A stretch of 64,000 nt of DNA from Spirosoma fluviale (GCF_900230225.1 NZ_OCNH01000003.1:744001-808000); one strand, 5' to 3'. Shown: positions 25,801 to 35,496, counted from the stretch's first letter. Notes: generated by a model from the letters alone, not told the origin. Numbers and translations: made by a program.

Positions 25801-28256
25801 ATGCGACAAAAAACTCTACTTTTACTAACGTTGACGCTGCTCGGTCTGGTTACCGTGAGGGCGCAAACCCTCGTCAGCGGGCGAATCCTTGATAAAATCA
25901 CCAGCCAGCCCGTTCCGTTTGTGAGTGTGGCCCTGTATCGTCAGCCTGACTCAGTGGCGGTTGGAGGAGCGATCACCGACTCCACCGGTCTGTTTCGGAT
26001 TGCGGATGCCAAAGCCGGTGTTTATACCCTGCGCACGTTTTTTGTCGGCTATAAACCCGCTTTAGTACCGATAACGGTTGTCAGAAATCAGCCCCTCGAA
26101 CTGGGTGTGCTCGTGCTCGAAGGCGACTCGAAACTGCTCAACGAAGTTCGTGTAGCCGGTCAGCGAACCGATGTCGTCATGCAGGCCGACCGCCAGACGT
26201 ACCGGGCGGCTCAGTTTCAATCCGCGGCCGGTGGTACGGCCACTGATGTTCTCCGCAATCTGCCCGGCCTGAGTATCAACGCAGAAGGCGATGTGAGTCT
26301 GCGGGGGGCCAATGGCTTTTTGGTTTTGCTGAATGGCAAGCCCGTTCAGGCCAATCTGGGAACGCTCCTCAACCAGATGCCCGCCAACAGCATCGAGTCG
26401 ATCGAAGTGATCACCACACCCAATGCCCGTTACGACCCCGATGGCAAAGCGGGTATTATTGCCATTGTCACCAAGAAAGGTGTCGATAACGGCTGGTCGG
26501 CGCAGGTGAACGGCCTGATTGGTCTACCCAGCACCAACGCGTTTGACAATGCGTACAATCCCGTTCGTTACAGTCCCGATGTGACGCTCAACTACCGCTC
26601 GGACCGCTGGGACCTGACCCTAAGTTCGGCCTATATCCGCAACGACATCGCCGGACGGCGGGAGGGCGATGTAAGTACGACCATCGGTAATCGCTTTACC
26701 CGCTTCCCGTCTGTAGGCGAGCGGAGTTTCGATCGGTATACCTTCACCAATCGACTTGCCATCGCCTACGTCCCCAGCAAATCGACGACCTGGACGCTGG
26801 GCCTTTACCAGAGCCAGCGAACCGAAGACCGGCTGGCCGATATTTCCTACAACAACAGCACAACCGATCTGCTGACGGGTCAAATCGTTAATCGGCGGGC
26901 GTATTTCAACAGCAACCTCGTACGAAAAGGGGGGCGGTTCTATACCGCTAACCTCGATTATGCCCACACCTTTGCCAGTAAAGCCACCCTGAGCGCGGGT
27001 GCCTTATACGAGTATGACCTGATCGATGGCTTCACCAGCAACCGCAACGTCAACCGGAACAATTACCGCGATACGCTTCAGTACTCCTACTCGACCACCG
27101 ATCGCCCATTCGAAACTTCCGGGCTAACATCGACGGAAGCGTACCCTTTTTAGGCGGCAAACTGGAAGGCGGGTATCAATACCGCTATCAGGACGATACG
27201 GGCGATTACCGGTACCGACAGCAGGATGGGAATGGGTTACCGTTGCCGGTGGTTCCGGCTTTTACCGGCACTACGGCCATCAACAGCCGCATTCATAGCT
27301 GGTACGGGCAGTTTGGCGCGGTAGCTCAAAAGCTGGAATACACCCTGGGATTACGCTATGAACATTCGGTGCGGGAGGTGTTGTCGCTTCCCCGTAACCA
27401 GACCTATTCGCTGACACTGGACAATCTGTTTCCGTCGTTCAACATGCTCTACAAACCCAAAGGCGGACTGGCGTTGCGGGCTGGTTTTAGTCGGCGGGTG
27501 CAGCGAAACAGCAACTTTGCCCTGAACCCGTTGCCCGAACGCGAACACTCCGAAACCCTCGAACAGGGCGACCTGAACCTGCTACCCGAATTCGTCAATC
27601 TGGGCGAGTTGGGTATAAGCAAGGATATGGGCCGGAGCACGCTGCTGGCTACGGTCTATTATCAGGGCGTTCAGAACACCATCAACCGGGTTAACCGGGT
27701 ATTTGCCGATACCATCCTGAGCCGCATTTTTACGAATGCCGGTCTGACCCAGCGATTGGGTGTTGAGCTGGCAACGGACCTGAAACTTACAAAAAGCTGG
27801 AAGCTCTACGTGGGCGGAACGGTATATCGCTTCACGCAGGCCGGGCAGCTTTTCCAGAACGAGGTTATTTTCGACCGGGCGGCCTGGGTGTATTCGGTCA
27901 ATGCCAATTCAACGGTGCAGATCAACCCAACGCTCTCCTGGCAAGCCAACGTAAATTACCTCTCCCGGCGTATTACTGCCCAGGGCGAGGACTCCCGCTT
28001 TCTGATCCCCAACATGTCGGTGAAAAAGAGTCTGATGAACAATCGCCTGACGATCATGGCCCAGTGGCAAAACATCGGGCTGGGTTTCCTGCCTACCAAC
28101 GAACAGCGGATCACTACTACGGGCAAAGACTTTTATACGTCGACGAATTACATTCAGGAGAAAGATGTTTTTCTGATCAACCTGAGCTATTCGTTCCGGC
28201 AAGTCAGCAAACGGGCCAAACTGCCGGGCAATGAATTTGGCGATAAAGAGTTTTGA
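25801..28256 (+). pseudogene. TonB-dependent receptor / outer-membrane beta-barrel family protein, frameshifted
   Basis: One gene split in two frames. The first part (25801-27153) has a signal peptide (LGLVTVRAQ), a carboxypeptidase-like regulatory domain (VSGRILDKITSQPVPFVSVALY) and a plug domain (DVLRNLPGLSINAEGDVSLRG). Near 27111 the reading shifts: TTCGAAACTTCC in frame 1 gives PFETSG and an early stop, while frame 3 gives RNFRANIDGSVPFLGG and continues through the barrel to 28256. Loss of one C (TTCCGAAAC to TTCGAAAC) would explain it. Repaired, the protein has about 818 residues, normal for this receptor family without a SusD partner. It is either a recent pseudogene or a sequencing error. 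Confidence 0.85.
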
Positions 28257-28259
28257 TAC

Positions 28260-28285
28260 GTAACGCGGGTTCCTACCCGCGTTAC
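28260..28285. terminator. Hairpin after the broken receptor gene
   Basis: Perfect 11-bp stem GTAACGCGGGT (28260-28270) with its complement (28275-28285) and a 4-base loop, followed by TTTCT. It separates converging genes. Confidence 0.65.
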
Positions 28286-28308
28286 TTTCTGATGAAACGC
28301 GCGGCCTT

Positions 28309-28491
28309 TTATTGCCGTCTTGACTGATACGCACGCAGGATTTGCTCCCGGATTACCTCCGTTCGGCCGATCCGTTCGCTGGTTAACCGACTTTGGTCAA
28401 TGTAACTTTTCAACCGCCCAACTGTAATGTGCAGCTCCTGAGCTGCTTCCCGAATCGTATAAAATAATGTCCCTTCGATTGATTTAGGCAT
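28309..28491 (-). CDS. Small helix-turn-helix (MerR/excisionase-like) protein
   Basis: A 60-residue protein reading FYTIREAAQELHITVGRLKSYIDQSRL followed by a basic ERIGRTEVIREQIL. This resembles the HTH_17 (excisionase/MerR-type) DNA-binding fold: helix-turn-helix and a short wing. No integrase or phage gene is adjacent, so an orphan regulator is more likely than an excisionase. It converges with the receptor pseudogene and is divergent from the GH3 gene. Confidence that it is a real gene is moderate. Confidence 0.6.
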   Translation of the reverse strand: MPKSIEGTLFYTIREAAQELHITVGRLKSYIDQSRLTSERIGRTEVIREQILRAYQSRRQ

Positions 28492-28636
28492 ACCTCAACG
28501 AAATTGATTATTCCACCCTGTCGGTATAGACAGGTAACCAACTAAGAGTTTGTTAAAGAAGATTGTTCTTATATGACCAACAAAGCCCATTCGAACCGGT
28601 TTATTAGGAACAGAGACTATTCGATAAAGGGTACAT

Positions 28637-30160
28637 ATGGCAGTTATAGGGGAATTGATCAAAAAAGCGATTGATGTATATGGGTTTGTTACCTCGGAGC
28701 CTGACCCGGCAAAAGCCCAGCGAGACGTATTACAAAACCTGCTGACGAAAGCCCGATTGACGGCTTTCGGGAAAAAGCATAACTTCACCGGGATACTCGA
28801 CAGCCCCGACATCGTTGCGGCTTTTCAGGCGGCAGTGCCTGTTCATGATTACGATAAGCTGCATACTGACTGGTGGCATTACCTGCTCGAAGGCCACCAG
28901 AATGTGACCTGGCCCGGTGGACAAAGCTATTTTGCCCTGAGCAGCGGAACGACCAGCACCAGTAAAGCCATTCCGGTTACCGACGACATGATCGACTCCA
29001 TCCGTAAGTCGGGCATCCAGCAGGTGATGAGCCTAAAAAACTTCGACCTCCCGTCCGATTTCTTCGAGAAGCAGATCATGATGCTGGGTAGTAGCGTGAA
29101 CCTGATTCAGAAAGACGACCATCAGGAGGGCGAAATCAGCGGCATCAGCGCGGCCAATATTCCGGCCTGGTTCCGGGGGTATTACAGGCCGGGTATCGAA
29201 ATTGCGTCGATCACAGACTGGGATGAAAAGGTACACCAAATCGCCAAAGAAGCGCCTGGCTGGGACATTGGCAGTCTGAGCGGTATCCCATCCTGGATCG
29301 AGATGATGCTCAAAGAGGTGATACGGTATAACCGGCTCAGTACCATTCACGACATATGGCCCAATCTGCACGTGTATACGTCGGGGGGCGTCGCGTTTGA
29401 ACCGTACCGAAAAAGCCTCGAAACCTTACTGGCCAGGCCGCTCATCTACATCGACACGTACCTGACCTCAGAAGGGTATCTGGCCACGCAAAAACGGCCC
29501 GATACCTCGTCGATGGCGCTGATTCTGGACAATGGTATTTTCTTCGAGTTCGTCCCGTTTGTGGACGAGAACATGGACGAGGAAGGCCGCGTAAAACAGG
29601 ATGCCACCGTCCTTTCGCTGGAACAGGCCGACGAAAACGTCGATTACGTGCTGCTGATTTCGACCGTTTCGGGCACCTGGCGCTACATGATCGGCGATAC
29701 GGTGATGATTACGGATAAGCAACGGGCCGAAATAAAGATCACCGGCCGGACGAAGCATTTTCTGAACGTAGTGGGCGAACAGCTATCGGTTCACCAGATG
29801 AACAAGGCGATGCAAACCATGCAGAAACGCTACGACATGGAAATTAAAGAGTTCGTGGTGTCGGCCATTCGCAAGGAGGGGGAGTACATCAACAAATGGT
29901 ACATCGGCTCCAACAAAGAGGTCGATGGTGCCGAAATGGCCGCTGCGCTGGATAGCGAACTGTGCGACAATAACAAAAACTACAAAGTGGCCCGGAGTAA
30001 ATCGCTGAAGGGGGTAGAAGCGGAGGTGATTCCCATTGAGAAATTTTACCGCTGGAGCGAGGATTTCAAAAAGCTGGGCGGTCAGGCCAAGATTCCCCGC
30101 GTGATGAAGGAGGAGGATTTTCTGGAGTTCGAGGAGTATGTGAGCCGGGTGGCGGTGTAA
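28637..30160 (+). CDS. GH3 family adenylate-forming enzyme
   Basis: A 507-residue protein of the GH3 (auxin-responsive GH3) fold of acyl-adenylating enzymes. Visible marks are the P-loop SYFALSSGTTSTSKAIPVT near 95-115, VYTSGGVAFEPYRKSLE, YIDTYLTSEGYLATQ, and SGTWRYMIGDTVMIT followed by KITGRTKHFLNVVGEQLS. In plants GH3 enzymes join amino acids to jasmonate or auxin; bacterial members are widespread in Bacteroidota with unknown acid and acceptor. No companion biosynthetic gene lies next to it. A palindrome follows the stop. Confidence 0.88.
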   Translation: MAVIGELIKKAIDVYGFVTSEPDPAKAQRDVLQNLLTKARLTAFGKKHNFTGILDSPDIVAAFQAAVPVHDYDKLHTDWWHYLLEGHQNVTWPGGQSYFALSSGTTSTSKAIPVTDDMIDSIRKSGIQQVMSLKNFDLPSDFFEKQIMMLGSSVNLIQKDDHQEGEISGISAANIPAWFRGYYRPGIEIASITDWDEKVHQIAKEAPGWDIGSLSGIPSWIEMMLKEVIRYNRLSTIHDIWPNLHVYTSGGVAFEPYRKSLETLLARPLIYIDTYLTSEGYLATQKRPDTSSMALILDNGIFFEFVPFVDENMDEEGRVKQDATVLSLEQADENVDYVLLISTVSGTWRYMIGDTVMITDKQRAEIKITGRTKHFLNVVGEQLSVHQMNKAMQTMQKRYDMEIKEFVVSAIRKEGEYINKWYIGSNKEVDGAEMAAALDSELCDNNKNYKVARSKSLKGVEAEVIPIEKFYRWSEDFKKLGGQAKIPRVMKEEDFLEFEEYVSRVAV

Positions 30161-30172
30161 AAAGAGGGTTAT

Positions 30173-30220
30173 GTCGTGGTATCAGTCGGGGCGCCGACCG
30201 TCCGTGGCTGATACCACGAC
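30173..30220. repeat. Palindromic intergenic element, copy D (related core)
   Basis: 13-bp perfect arms GTCGTGGTATCAG (30173-30185) and complement (30208-30220) around a 22-base centre containing GCCGACCGTCC. That core is shared with the copies at 5346 and 31885. It lies 12 bases after the GH3 gene stop. Confidence 0.6.
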
Positions 30221-30290
30221 TTAGGTAATAAAAAGAGTAAAATTCCAACTAACTGGATAACCAATGCGTCTTGCTGCGCAAACAAAAAGC

Positions 30291-31121
30291 ATGAAGAGGG
30301 AACTGGGTTTGTTACTTTTACTAGCGAGTCTTATTCTGTCCGGTAGCATTGACTGTCTGGCTCAAAGGACTTTTCAGCATGTGACGGACAGCTTAGTGAC
30401 GGAAGGAATCATACGTAAAACGGGTCATTCACTTTATATCAAGCCAATTTTTGAGCAGTACCAACCTTTGATTACGGTAGTAGGAGATGGTTTCAGTGTT
30501 CCCAAAGGAGAGTTGACCCGGAAGCGGGGTGTTGGCATTCGAATGGGATATCGGGGGAAACGGTTTGAACTGGAAACCGGCTTGTCAACCATTAGACCAG
30601 CGGTCGGCTACAGGTATTTGCTGAATGGGCCTTATGCATATGGCCATACAACCCGAACCGTAAGTACGGACTTCTACCATATTCCTCTTCTGTTCCGGTA
30701 TCGTCTCTGGCAGCCAGTGAGCAAGTTGTCGTTGCGAATTGGAACGGGGATCGCCTATAATGTTGACCTGGACAAACTTAAATTGGCGCCCATAAGTAAT
30801 TCGGAAGAATCCAGTCTCGATGCAAACGGAAACAAGGTGGTGCTTGCCCGAACCAGAAGCCAGTATGAACGGAAGAAGTCGTTTTTTTCGGCTGAGGTAA
30901 ATCTATCGACTCAATACCAATTTTCCCCTCATTTTAGCGCCAGTCTGGAAGTAAGACGACTCTTTAGTCCGAAAGATGTTGTCCGTATAACGGCGACTCA
31001 GCAGACATTCGATCCGCCTGCCTTTCGGGATATTGAGGCTAATGGCGGTGCTAACAGCCTTAATCTTAATTTGGGGATAGCCTATCATTTCAGAGTCAAC
31101 AATCGCTACCGTCTTAATTGA
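30291..31121 (+). CDS. Outer membrane beta-barrel protein, unknown function
   Basis: A 276-residue protein (285 if the in-frame ATG at 30264 is used). The signal peptide MKRELGLLLLLASLILSGSIDCLAQ favours the later start. The mature part has alternating hydrophobic strands (YKGxRFELETGLSTIRP style, LSLRIGTGIAYNV, FSAEVNLSTQYQFSPHFSASLEVRR, NSLNLNLGIAYHF), typical of eight- to ten-stranded outer-membrane barrels of the porin-family type. No function can be assigned. Base composition is richer in A+T than the GH3 gene before it. Confidence 0.65.
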   Translation: MKRELGLLLLLASLILSGSIDCLAQRTFQHVTDSLVTEGIIRKTGHSLYIKPIFEQYQPLITVVGDGFSVPKGELTRKRGVGIRMGYRGKRFELETGLSTIRPAVGYRYLLNGPYAYGHTTRTVSTDFYHIPLLFRYRLWQPVSKLSLRIGTGIAYNVDLDKLKLAPISNSEESSLDANGNKVVLARTRSQYERKKSFFSAEVNLSTQYQFSPHFSASLEVRRLFSPKDVVRITATQQTFDPPAFRDIEANGGANSLNLNLGIAYHFRVNNRYRLN

Positions 31122-31136
31122 CAAGGTGAGGAATAG

Positions 31137-31159
31137 TAAGGACGCCATAGCCGTCCTTA
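31137..31159. terminator. Small hairpin after the beta-barrel gene
   Basis: 8-bp stem TAAGGACG (31137-31144) with complement (31152-31159) and a 7-base loop. It lies between the stop at 31121 and the converging metalloprotease gene. Confidence 0.45.
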
Positions 31160-31189
31160 AGACACAGATCAGAGAAGGGTAGAACCCCG

Positions 31190-31825
31190 CTATAATTCCC
31201 TCCGCTGCCAGTCCAGCTTTTCCTCTTCGAGCCGCTTCACCTGTTCCGTGATTTCTTCGGGCGAGACGTACAGGCGGGCGATTTTGTCTTTGTAGCTCTG
31301 CGGCAGTTCGGCGTGGTCCAGAATGAACCGCTTGGTTTCTACGAGGTACTTGCCCAATCCATGCCGAACGGCGTGTCCATCGGCAATGCGCTCCACTTTC
31401 TTTACGTAATCGGCGGAGAAGACGTAGCCCAGACCAAAGCCGACCATATCCAGATTGCTTCGGCTCTCGTAGTCCATAATATGTCCCAACTCGTGCCCGA
31501 TCCAGCCAATCATGATAGCATTGGGGAGTTGGTGGATGGGGATGGCCGTGTGCGTCAGTTTGAACATCGAACTGATATTGATGCGGTAAGCCCTGGATTT
31601 CCGGCGGGCCAATATGGTGCTGAAAACCGGCTGAGCCTGCATCACCGACGATTTTATCGACTGTTTGAACATAAACTGAATGGGCGTTTCAACCAGTTCC
31701 GGGTAAAAAGACAGAGCTGTTAAAACGCTGTGCTCGATAATCGACGGTATCGTTTTGTTCGTTCGAAACCGGGCCAGTTCCGGCGTGATGTCGAACGGTT
31801 GCGCGTTAATTCCGGATGTCAGCAT
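31190..31825 (-). CDS. Zinc metalloprotease-like protein (HELGH)
   Basis: A 211-residue protein with a gluzincin zinc site: His111, Glu112 and His115 in GWIGHELGHIMDYESRS, and a probable third ligand Glu145 in VERIADGHAVRHG. There is no obvious signal peptide or membrane segment, and the tail is a charged helix (EEITEQVKRLEEEKLDW). The pattern is M48/minigluzincin-like but the exact family is not recognised. A long palindromic element separates it from the M81 peptidase gene upstream on the same strand. Confidence 0.7.
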   Translation of the reverse strand: MLTSGINAQPFDITPELARFRTNKTIPSIIEHSVLTALSFYPELVETPIQFMFKQSIKSSVMQAQPVFSTILARRKSRAYRINISSMFKLTHTAIPIHQLPNAIMIGWIGHELGHIMDYESRSNLDMVGFGLGYVFSADYVKKVERIADGHAVRHGLGKYLVETKRFILDHAELPQSYKDKIARLYVSPEEITEQVKRLEEEKLDWQRREL

Positions 31826-31884
31826 AAGAAAACAAGTTTAGCCTACCTATCTTCTTAACGCGCTGGAAGGGTATTGGTTTGAAT

Positions 31885-31982
31885 GTAGTCCCGGGCCTGT
31901 AGTACCGACCGTCCCGGTCGGGTGTGAATGTAAATCACTATACACCCGACCGGGACGGTCGGCACTACAGGCCCGGGACTAC
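31885..31982. repeat. Long palindromic element (GTAGT-type), copy C
   Basis: 41-base arms (31885-31925 and 31942-31982) that match at 40 positions around a 16-base loop. The outer end is GTAGTCCCGGGCC; the core CCGACCGTCCCGGTCGGG is shared with copy A at 5346. The right end overlaps the TAG stop of the M81 gene. Confidence 0.85.
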
Positions 31983-33553
31983 TTCGTCCCAGACAGGGGC
32001 ACCAGTTGCGCCGACAGGTTTGGCTTGGCCATGTCTTTGTCGAACGGGAAAATAGGGCGCTTGATGCGTTTGAAGGGTAGGCGGGCCAGATCCTGATTGA
32101 CACCACCCGGTGTGAGCGCCATGATCCAGCCCTGCTGCATGGCGTAGAGTTCGGGTTCGAGGTAGCCGATCTTGACCACCACAATGTCGGCTTCGCGGGG
32201 TTTTAGACCCAACCGGGTGAAGTCGATCTCCTTGTGGTAAGGTTTTCGCTTCTGTGTAACGATCACGTGTACGCTGCCCACTTTTACCACCACTTCAACC
32301 TCCGCGTCCTTATCGCCTTTAACAATCGACTCGACGGTGCCTTTGAGCTTTACCGGTGGCGCAAACCGCGCATCGACCCGCGCACCGGCAACCCCATCCA
32401 CCTGACCGCCCACGCCCACCGCCATGGCCTTCTTGACAAGTTCAGGGTCGGGGATGGATGCGTAAATTAACGATTGGCCGTCTGCCTTCTTAAACTCCGG
32501 CCGAGCCAATAGCTGCGTAAGGGTCCAGGTTACGTCGCCCGCGCCACCGGCCGTTGGGTTGTCGCCGGTATCGCTGATGAAAAAAGGGTGCTTTTTACTG
32601 GCGAACGCATCGGTCAGGCATTTTTCCAGTGTGCCGGTTGGGGCTACGAAGTCAAACTGATTACGCACGTTCCAGAAATCAAGGGCCAGTTTCTCGGCCG
32701 TTTCAGTCACTTTGGCCTTGTCATCGCCGGTTACCATCACAACGGCATGGTTGCGGGGTTCATCGGCCCAGGCGTAGCCAATCCAGATGGCCGCATCAAC
32801 AATACCGTCCCGATGGTCGGCGAGGGGTTCAACCTGTTTGTAAAGGCTCTTGCCGGGCTCAATACGTGTGCTCGTTTTTTCGCCGGGGAGCAGAATGGGA
32901 ACCGGAATCCAGGCTTTGTACGCCGGTTTGCCTTTGCCGCTCTTTATACGTTCGAGCAGGTTGATAACGGCCCGCTCTTTGGTCTGCATGGCATCTTCGT
33001 GCGGGGCCATGCGGTAGCAGGTAATCAAGTCGGAGTTTTGCGCCAGCCGCCACGACACGTTGCCGTGCAAATCCATGGATGTAGACACGAGAGTTTTGTA
33101 ACCGATGACCTTCCGGATGCGGGCCAGGAAATCGCCTTCGGGATCGTCGAGCCCAACGACGCTCATGGCCCCGTGAATATCGAAATACAGCCCATCGTAG
33201 GGACCGTATTTCCTGAGCGAATCCAGCGTTTTGTTAACCAGCGACTCATACGCCTGCCGGGTAACGGCTCCACCCGGCAGCGATTTTCCGACGATGGTGG
33301 GGAGCCACATCGCCTGTTTGCGCAGGGGCGAAACGGGCATCATGAACGGGTAGGCGTTGAACACTTCCGGGCCGTACCGGGCATGAAAGGCTTCTTCCTG
33401 CGTCAGGGCTGGCGAGAACGTGCTGGATTCTATACCCAAACCCGCAATAGCAATTCTCGGTAAAGTCGTTGACGATGTAGTAGTGGTTGATTGGGCAATA
33501 CCACAACTGAAGGTGAAAATCCAGGCTGCAATTCCTAAGACGATGTGTTTCAT
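31979..33553 (-). CDS. M81 family metallopeptidase (MlrC-like)
   Basis: A 524-residue exported protein. The ATG at 33553 is preferred over a GTG two codons earlier. A signal peptide (IVLGIAAWIFTFSCGIAQS) precedes the MlrC fold: ESSTFSP at its start, DGLYFDIHGAMS, SMDLHGNVS and MAPHEDAMQT as probable zinc ligands, then DTGDNPTAGGAGDVTW. MlrC completes degradation of linearized microcystin in Sphingomonas; relatives cleave other small peptides or related amide substrates, and no mlrA or mlrB homolog is nearby. Its TAG stop is the edge of the palindrome at 31885-31982. Confidence 0.9.
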   Translation of the reverse strand: MKHIVLGIAAWIFTFSCGIAQSTTTTSSTTLPRIAIAGLGIESSTFSPALTQEEAFHARYGPEVFNAYPFMMPVSPLRKQAMWLPTIVGKSLPGGAVTRQAYESLVNKTLDSLRKYGPYDGLYFDIHGAMSVVGLDDPEGDFLARIRKVIGYKTLVSTSMDLHGNVSWRLAQNSDLITCYRMAPHEDAMQTKERAVINLLERIKSGKGKPAYKAWIPVPILLPGEKTSTRIEPGKSLYKQVEPLADHRDGIVDAAIWIGYAWADEPRNHAVVMVTGDDKAKVTETAEKLALDFWNVRNQFDFVAPTGTLEKCLTDAFASKKHPFFISDTGDNPTAGGAGDVTWTLTQLLARPEFKKADGQSLIYASIPDPELVKKAMAVGVGGQVDGVAGARVDARFAPPVKLKGTVESIVKGDKDAEVEVVVKVGSVHVIVTQKRKPYHKEIDFTRLGLKPREADIVVVKIGYLEPELYAMQQGWIMALTPGGVNQDLARLPFKRIKRPIFPFDKDMAKPNLSAQLVPLSGTK

Positions 33554-33734
33554 GCCCACAATTTAGCCCATTCGGAACAGCAGGCAAACAATTGGACGCA
33601 TCCGCTTTTATAAATTTGTTCAGCACTAAGCCCGTGCGGGCTGTGCCAGACCCAATCGGCGGAGAGTTGTTTTCCGGTAAAGGGATAAAGCGGGTACAAG
33701 TGGGCAGGCAAGTGTTCACTGACTACTCCTGGGT

Positions 33735-34310
33735 TTACTCCATAAACGGAGCCGTTGTACACAGCAGCCGCACATCGCCCCGGATATCCATCAGAAAGCC
33801 GTGAACGTTAATGGCCAGGTCGTGTTGCAGGTCCGGCTCGTCAAGATTTTTCTGTGGCTTAGCCGTGTGTTTCTTTAAGTACTTCACCAATCTGTTGGAG
33901 AGCCGTTGCGCGTATCTTTTGTGGTCTTCAAATTCTTTATCGTAGCCGTGCTCTTCGTAATCGCCCAGGCCATCCTTCAAAAAAGCCTTATAGGCTCCGC
34001 AATTCCGGTGTTCCAGAATGTAAATGTCTTTGATATTATGCAGTTGAATAGCCAGATCAACGTGCTGAAGCAGACCGGTTTCCCAGCCTTTATAATCCTG
34101 GATATTTTTTAGCTCATCATCTGCATCGGCCGTACCGACCAAAGCGCCGATAGAAGCCCCCGCCATGATGTACTGATCGTAGCGGTTGATCAGGTTTTCG
34201 TGCTCCATAAAATGGATGATGTTGTCCAGCAGTCGCAAATCCATGCAACTAATAAGCAGTACGTTATGAAGCGGGACTTTGTAGCCAGTTGGGTAGTTTC
34301 GTGTCGGCAT
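33735..34310 (-). CDS. Beta-carbonic-anhydrase-like protein
   Basis: A 191-residue protein; the ATG at 34310 is preferred to an upstream TTG. Zinc-site residues of beta-class carbonic anhydrases can be placed: Cys22, Asp24, Arg26 in SCMDLRL, the AGASIGAL segment, and His101, Cys104 in LEHRNCGAY. The sequence between them is divergent from the main clades, and charged at the C-terminal side, so activity on CO2 is probable but not certain. It is divergent from a small lipoprotein gene. Confidence 0.72.
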   Translation of the reverse strand: MPTRNYPTGYKVPLHNVLLISCMDLRLLDNIIHFMEHENLINRYDQYIMAGASIGALVGTADADDELKNIQDYKGWETGLLQHVDLAIQLHNIKDIYILEHRNCGAYKAFLKDGLGDYEEHGYDKEFEDHKRYAQRLSNRLVKYLKKHTAKPQKNLDEPDLQHDLAINVHGFLMDIRGDVRLLCTTAPFME

Positions 34311-34377
34311 AGTATAAATATATAGTAAACATCTCGGCAAAATCGTGGGTTAAGCCAATGACTAAAAACTTCAACGA

Positions 34378-34779
34378 ATGAAAACGATCACTTCTTTAGC
34401 TACTCTTCTTCTTGTCTGTGCTGTCCTGGAGGGCTGTACACCGAAGATGAACTTTGTAAATTCGACCATTGCCCCGGCGGCTACCGGAACAATAAATGTG
34501 AAGAAAGATAAAAACAAGAATTACAAGGTAACGGTAAATGTATCCAATCTGGCCGAATCCAACAAACTCACACCTGCTAAGGCAACGTATCTGGTCTGGA
34601 TGGAAGGGGATGATAACTCAGTGAAAAAATTAGGCCAGATCGCCCCGCGCGGCAAAGCGCTAAGAGGGGAGTTGATTACAACCGCTATTAGTAAGCCGAA
34701 GGAAGTCTTCGTTACGGCAGAAGACAACCCGGAGATCGCGTATCCGGCCGGTGACGTTATCCTGACAACCCGCAAATAA
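34378..34779 (+). CDS. Small lipoprotein, unknown function
   Basis: A 133-residue exported lipoprotein. The signal peptide ends in Cys20 (LEGC). The mature part is a predicted beta-sandwich (NYKVTVNVSNLAESNKL, ATYLVWMEGDDNSVKKLGQ, KEVFVTAEDNPE), with a lysine-rich stretch after NVKKDKNKN. Similar small lipoproteins are common in Cytophagales without assigned function. Confidence 0.7.
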   Translation: MKTITSLATLLLVCAVLEGCTPKMNFVNSTIAPAATGTINVKKDKNKNYKVTVNVSNLAESNKLTPAKATYLVWMEGDDNSVKKLGQIAPRGKALRGELITTAISKPKEVFVTAEDNPEIAYPAGDVILTTRK

Positions 34780-34866
34780 GATCGGAGGGACCGTATCCTA
34801 TTTATTTTTAACTAATCCCAATGCATCCCGTTGTGTGTAGGCTGGCAATTTGCCTGGCACACAATA

Positions 34867-35052
34867 GTGAAAAAAACACCAAATCCATCCGCATTAATTG
34901 TCGACAGAAATGGGATACTGATTGATAGTACCCCGATTCGTAAGCGGTCTCACGCCAGGTTTCTTCAGCGACAGGGCATCGAACTGACCGATGTCAACGC
35001 CTATTTATACCAACTCATGCCGCCTGGTACGCAGATCGTCCAGACGGCGTGA
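34867..35052 (+). CDS. Possible small protein
   Basis: A 61-residue frame starting at GTG 34867 with a coherent sequence (ALIVDRNGILIDSTPIRKR, then NAYLYQLMPPGTQIVQ). The rest of 34780-35496 has no gene that I can support. There is no promoter, domain or neighbour evidence, so this remains a guess based on amino-acid composition. Confidence 0.25.
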   Translation: MKKTPNPSALIVDRNGILIDSTPIRKRSHARFLQRQGIELTDVNAYLYQLMPPGTQIVQTA

Positions 35053-35496
35053 GTTGGTTTGTTTTTATACCGGGCGAAACTTTTCAATCCTTACCAGGCC
35101 TATTGCCGAGTTGTTCAGTCCACTTCTCCAATCTTGCTTTAATCTAATTCTGATGCTGATTCAGCATCAGAATCTGCGACGGGGTGCGTGTTGAAAATAC
35201 CGTCGGTATCTGTCTCAATGCCGAAAAAAGCTCCACTCGACAGACCGCTGGTTTAGCCTGCCAACGATTATCCTATGAAAGTTTATGGCTTGGTAGTGAG
35301 CTATTTAAGCCGTGTAATTACTATGGCAATAGTTGATTGGCTCAGCGAAGCTTATCTGCTTTTTAGTCACAGACTAGTTTTCAATTAGCCAGACTAGAAA
35401 ACAAAAAACTACCGAATAATATAAAGTTCTTCTTATCCTATAGACTTATTTTAGTTTGTTTTATAATTGATCAGTTTATCAAATTCACCAAGAACT
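35053..35496 (+). other. A+T-rich gap upstream of the giant secreted protein gene
   Basis: 444 bases without a supportable gene. It contains the palindrome at 35148-35172 and becomes strongly A+T-rich from about 35270. It presumably holds the promoter for the gene at 35497, but no clean consensus was found. Confidence 0.4.
35148..35172. repeat. Near-perfect 25-base palindrome
   Basis: TTCTGATGCTGA (35148-35159), one central T, then the exact complement (35161-35172). It could be a dimeric regulator site or a hairpin with a short loop. Confidence 0.55.

Noticed and set aside
28309..28491. Small HTH protein as phage excisionase
   Set aside because: No integrase, phage or plasmid gene is adjacent, so an orphan regulator is the safer reading.
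32588..33463. 291-codon plus-strand frame opposite the M81 gene
   Set aside because: The M81 reading has family motifs and a signal peptide; this frame has none.
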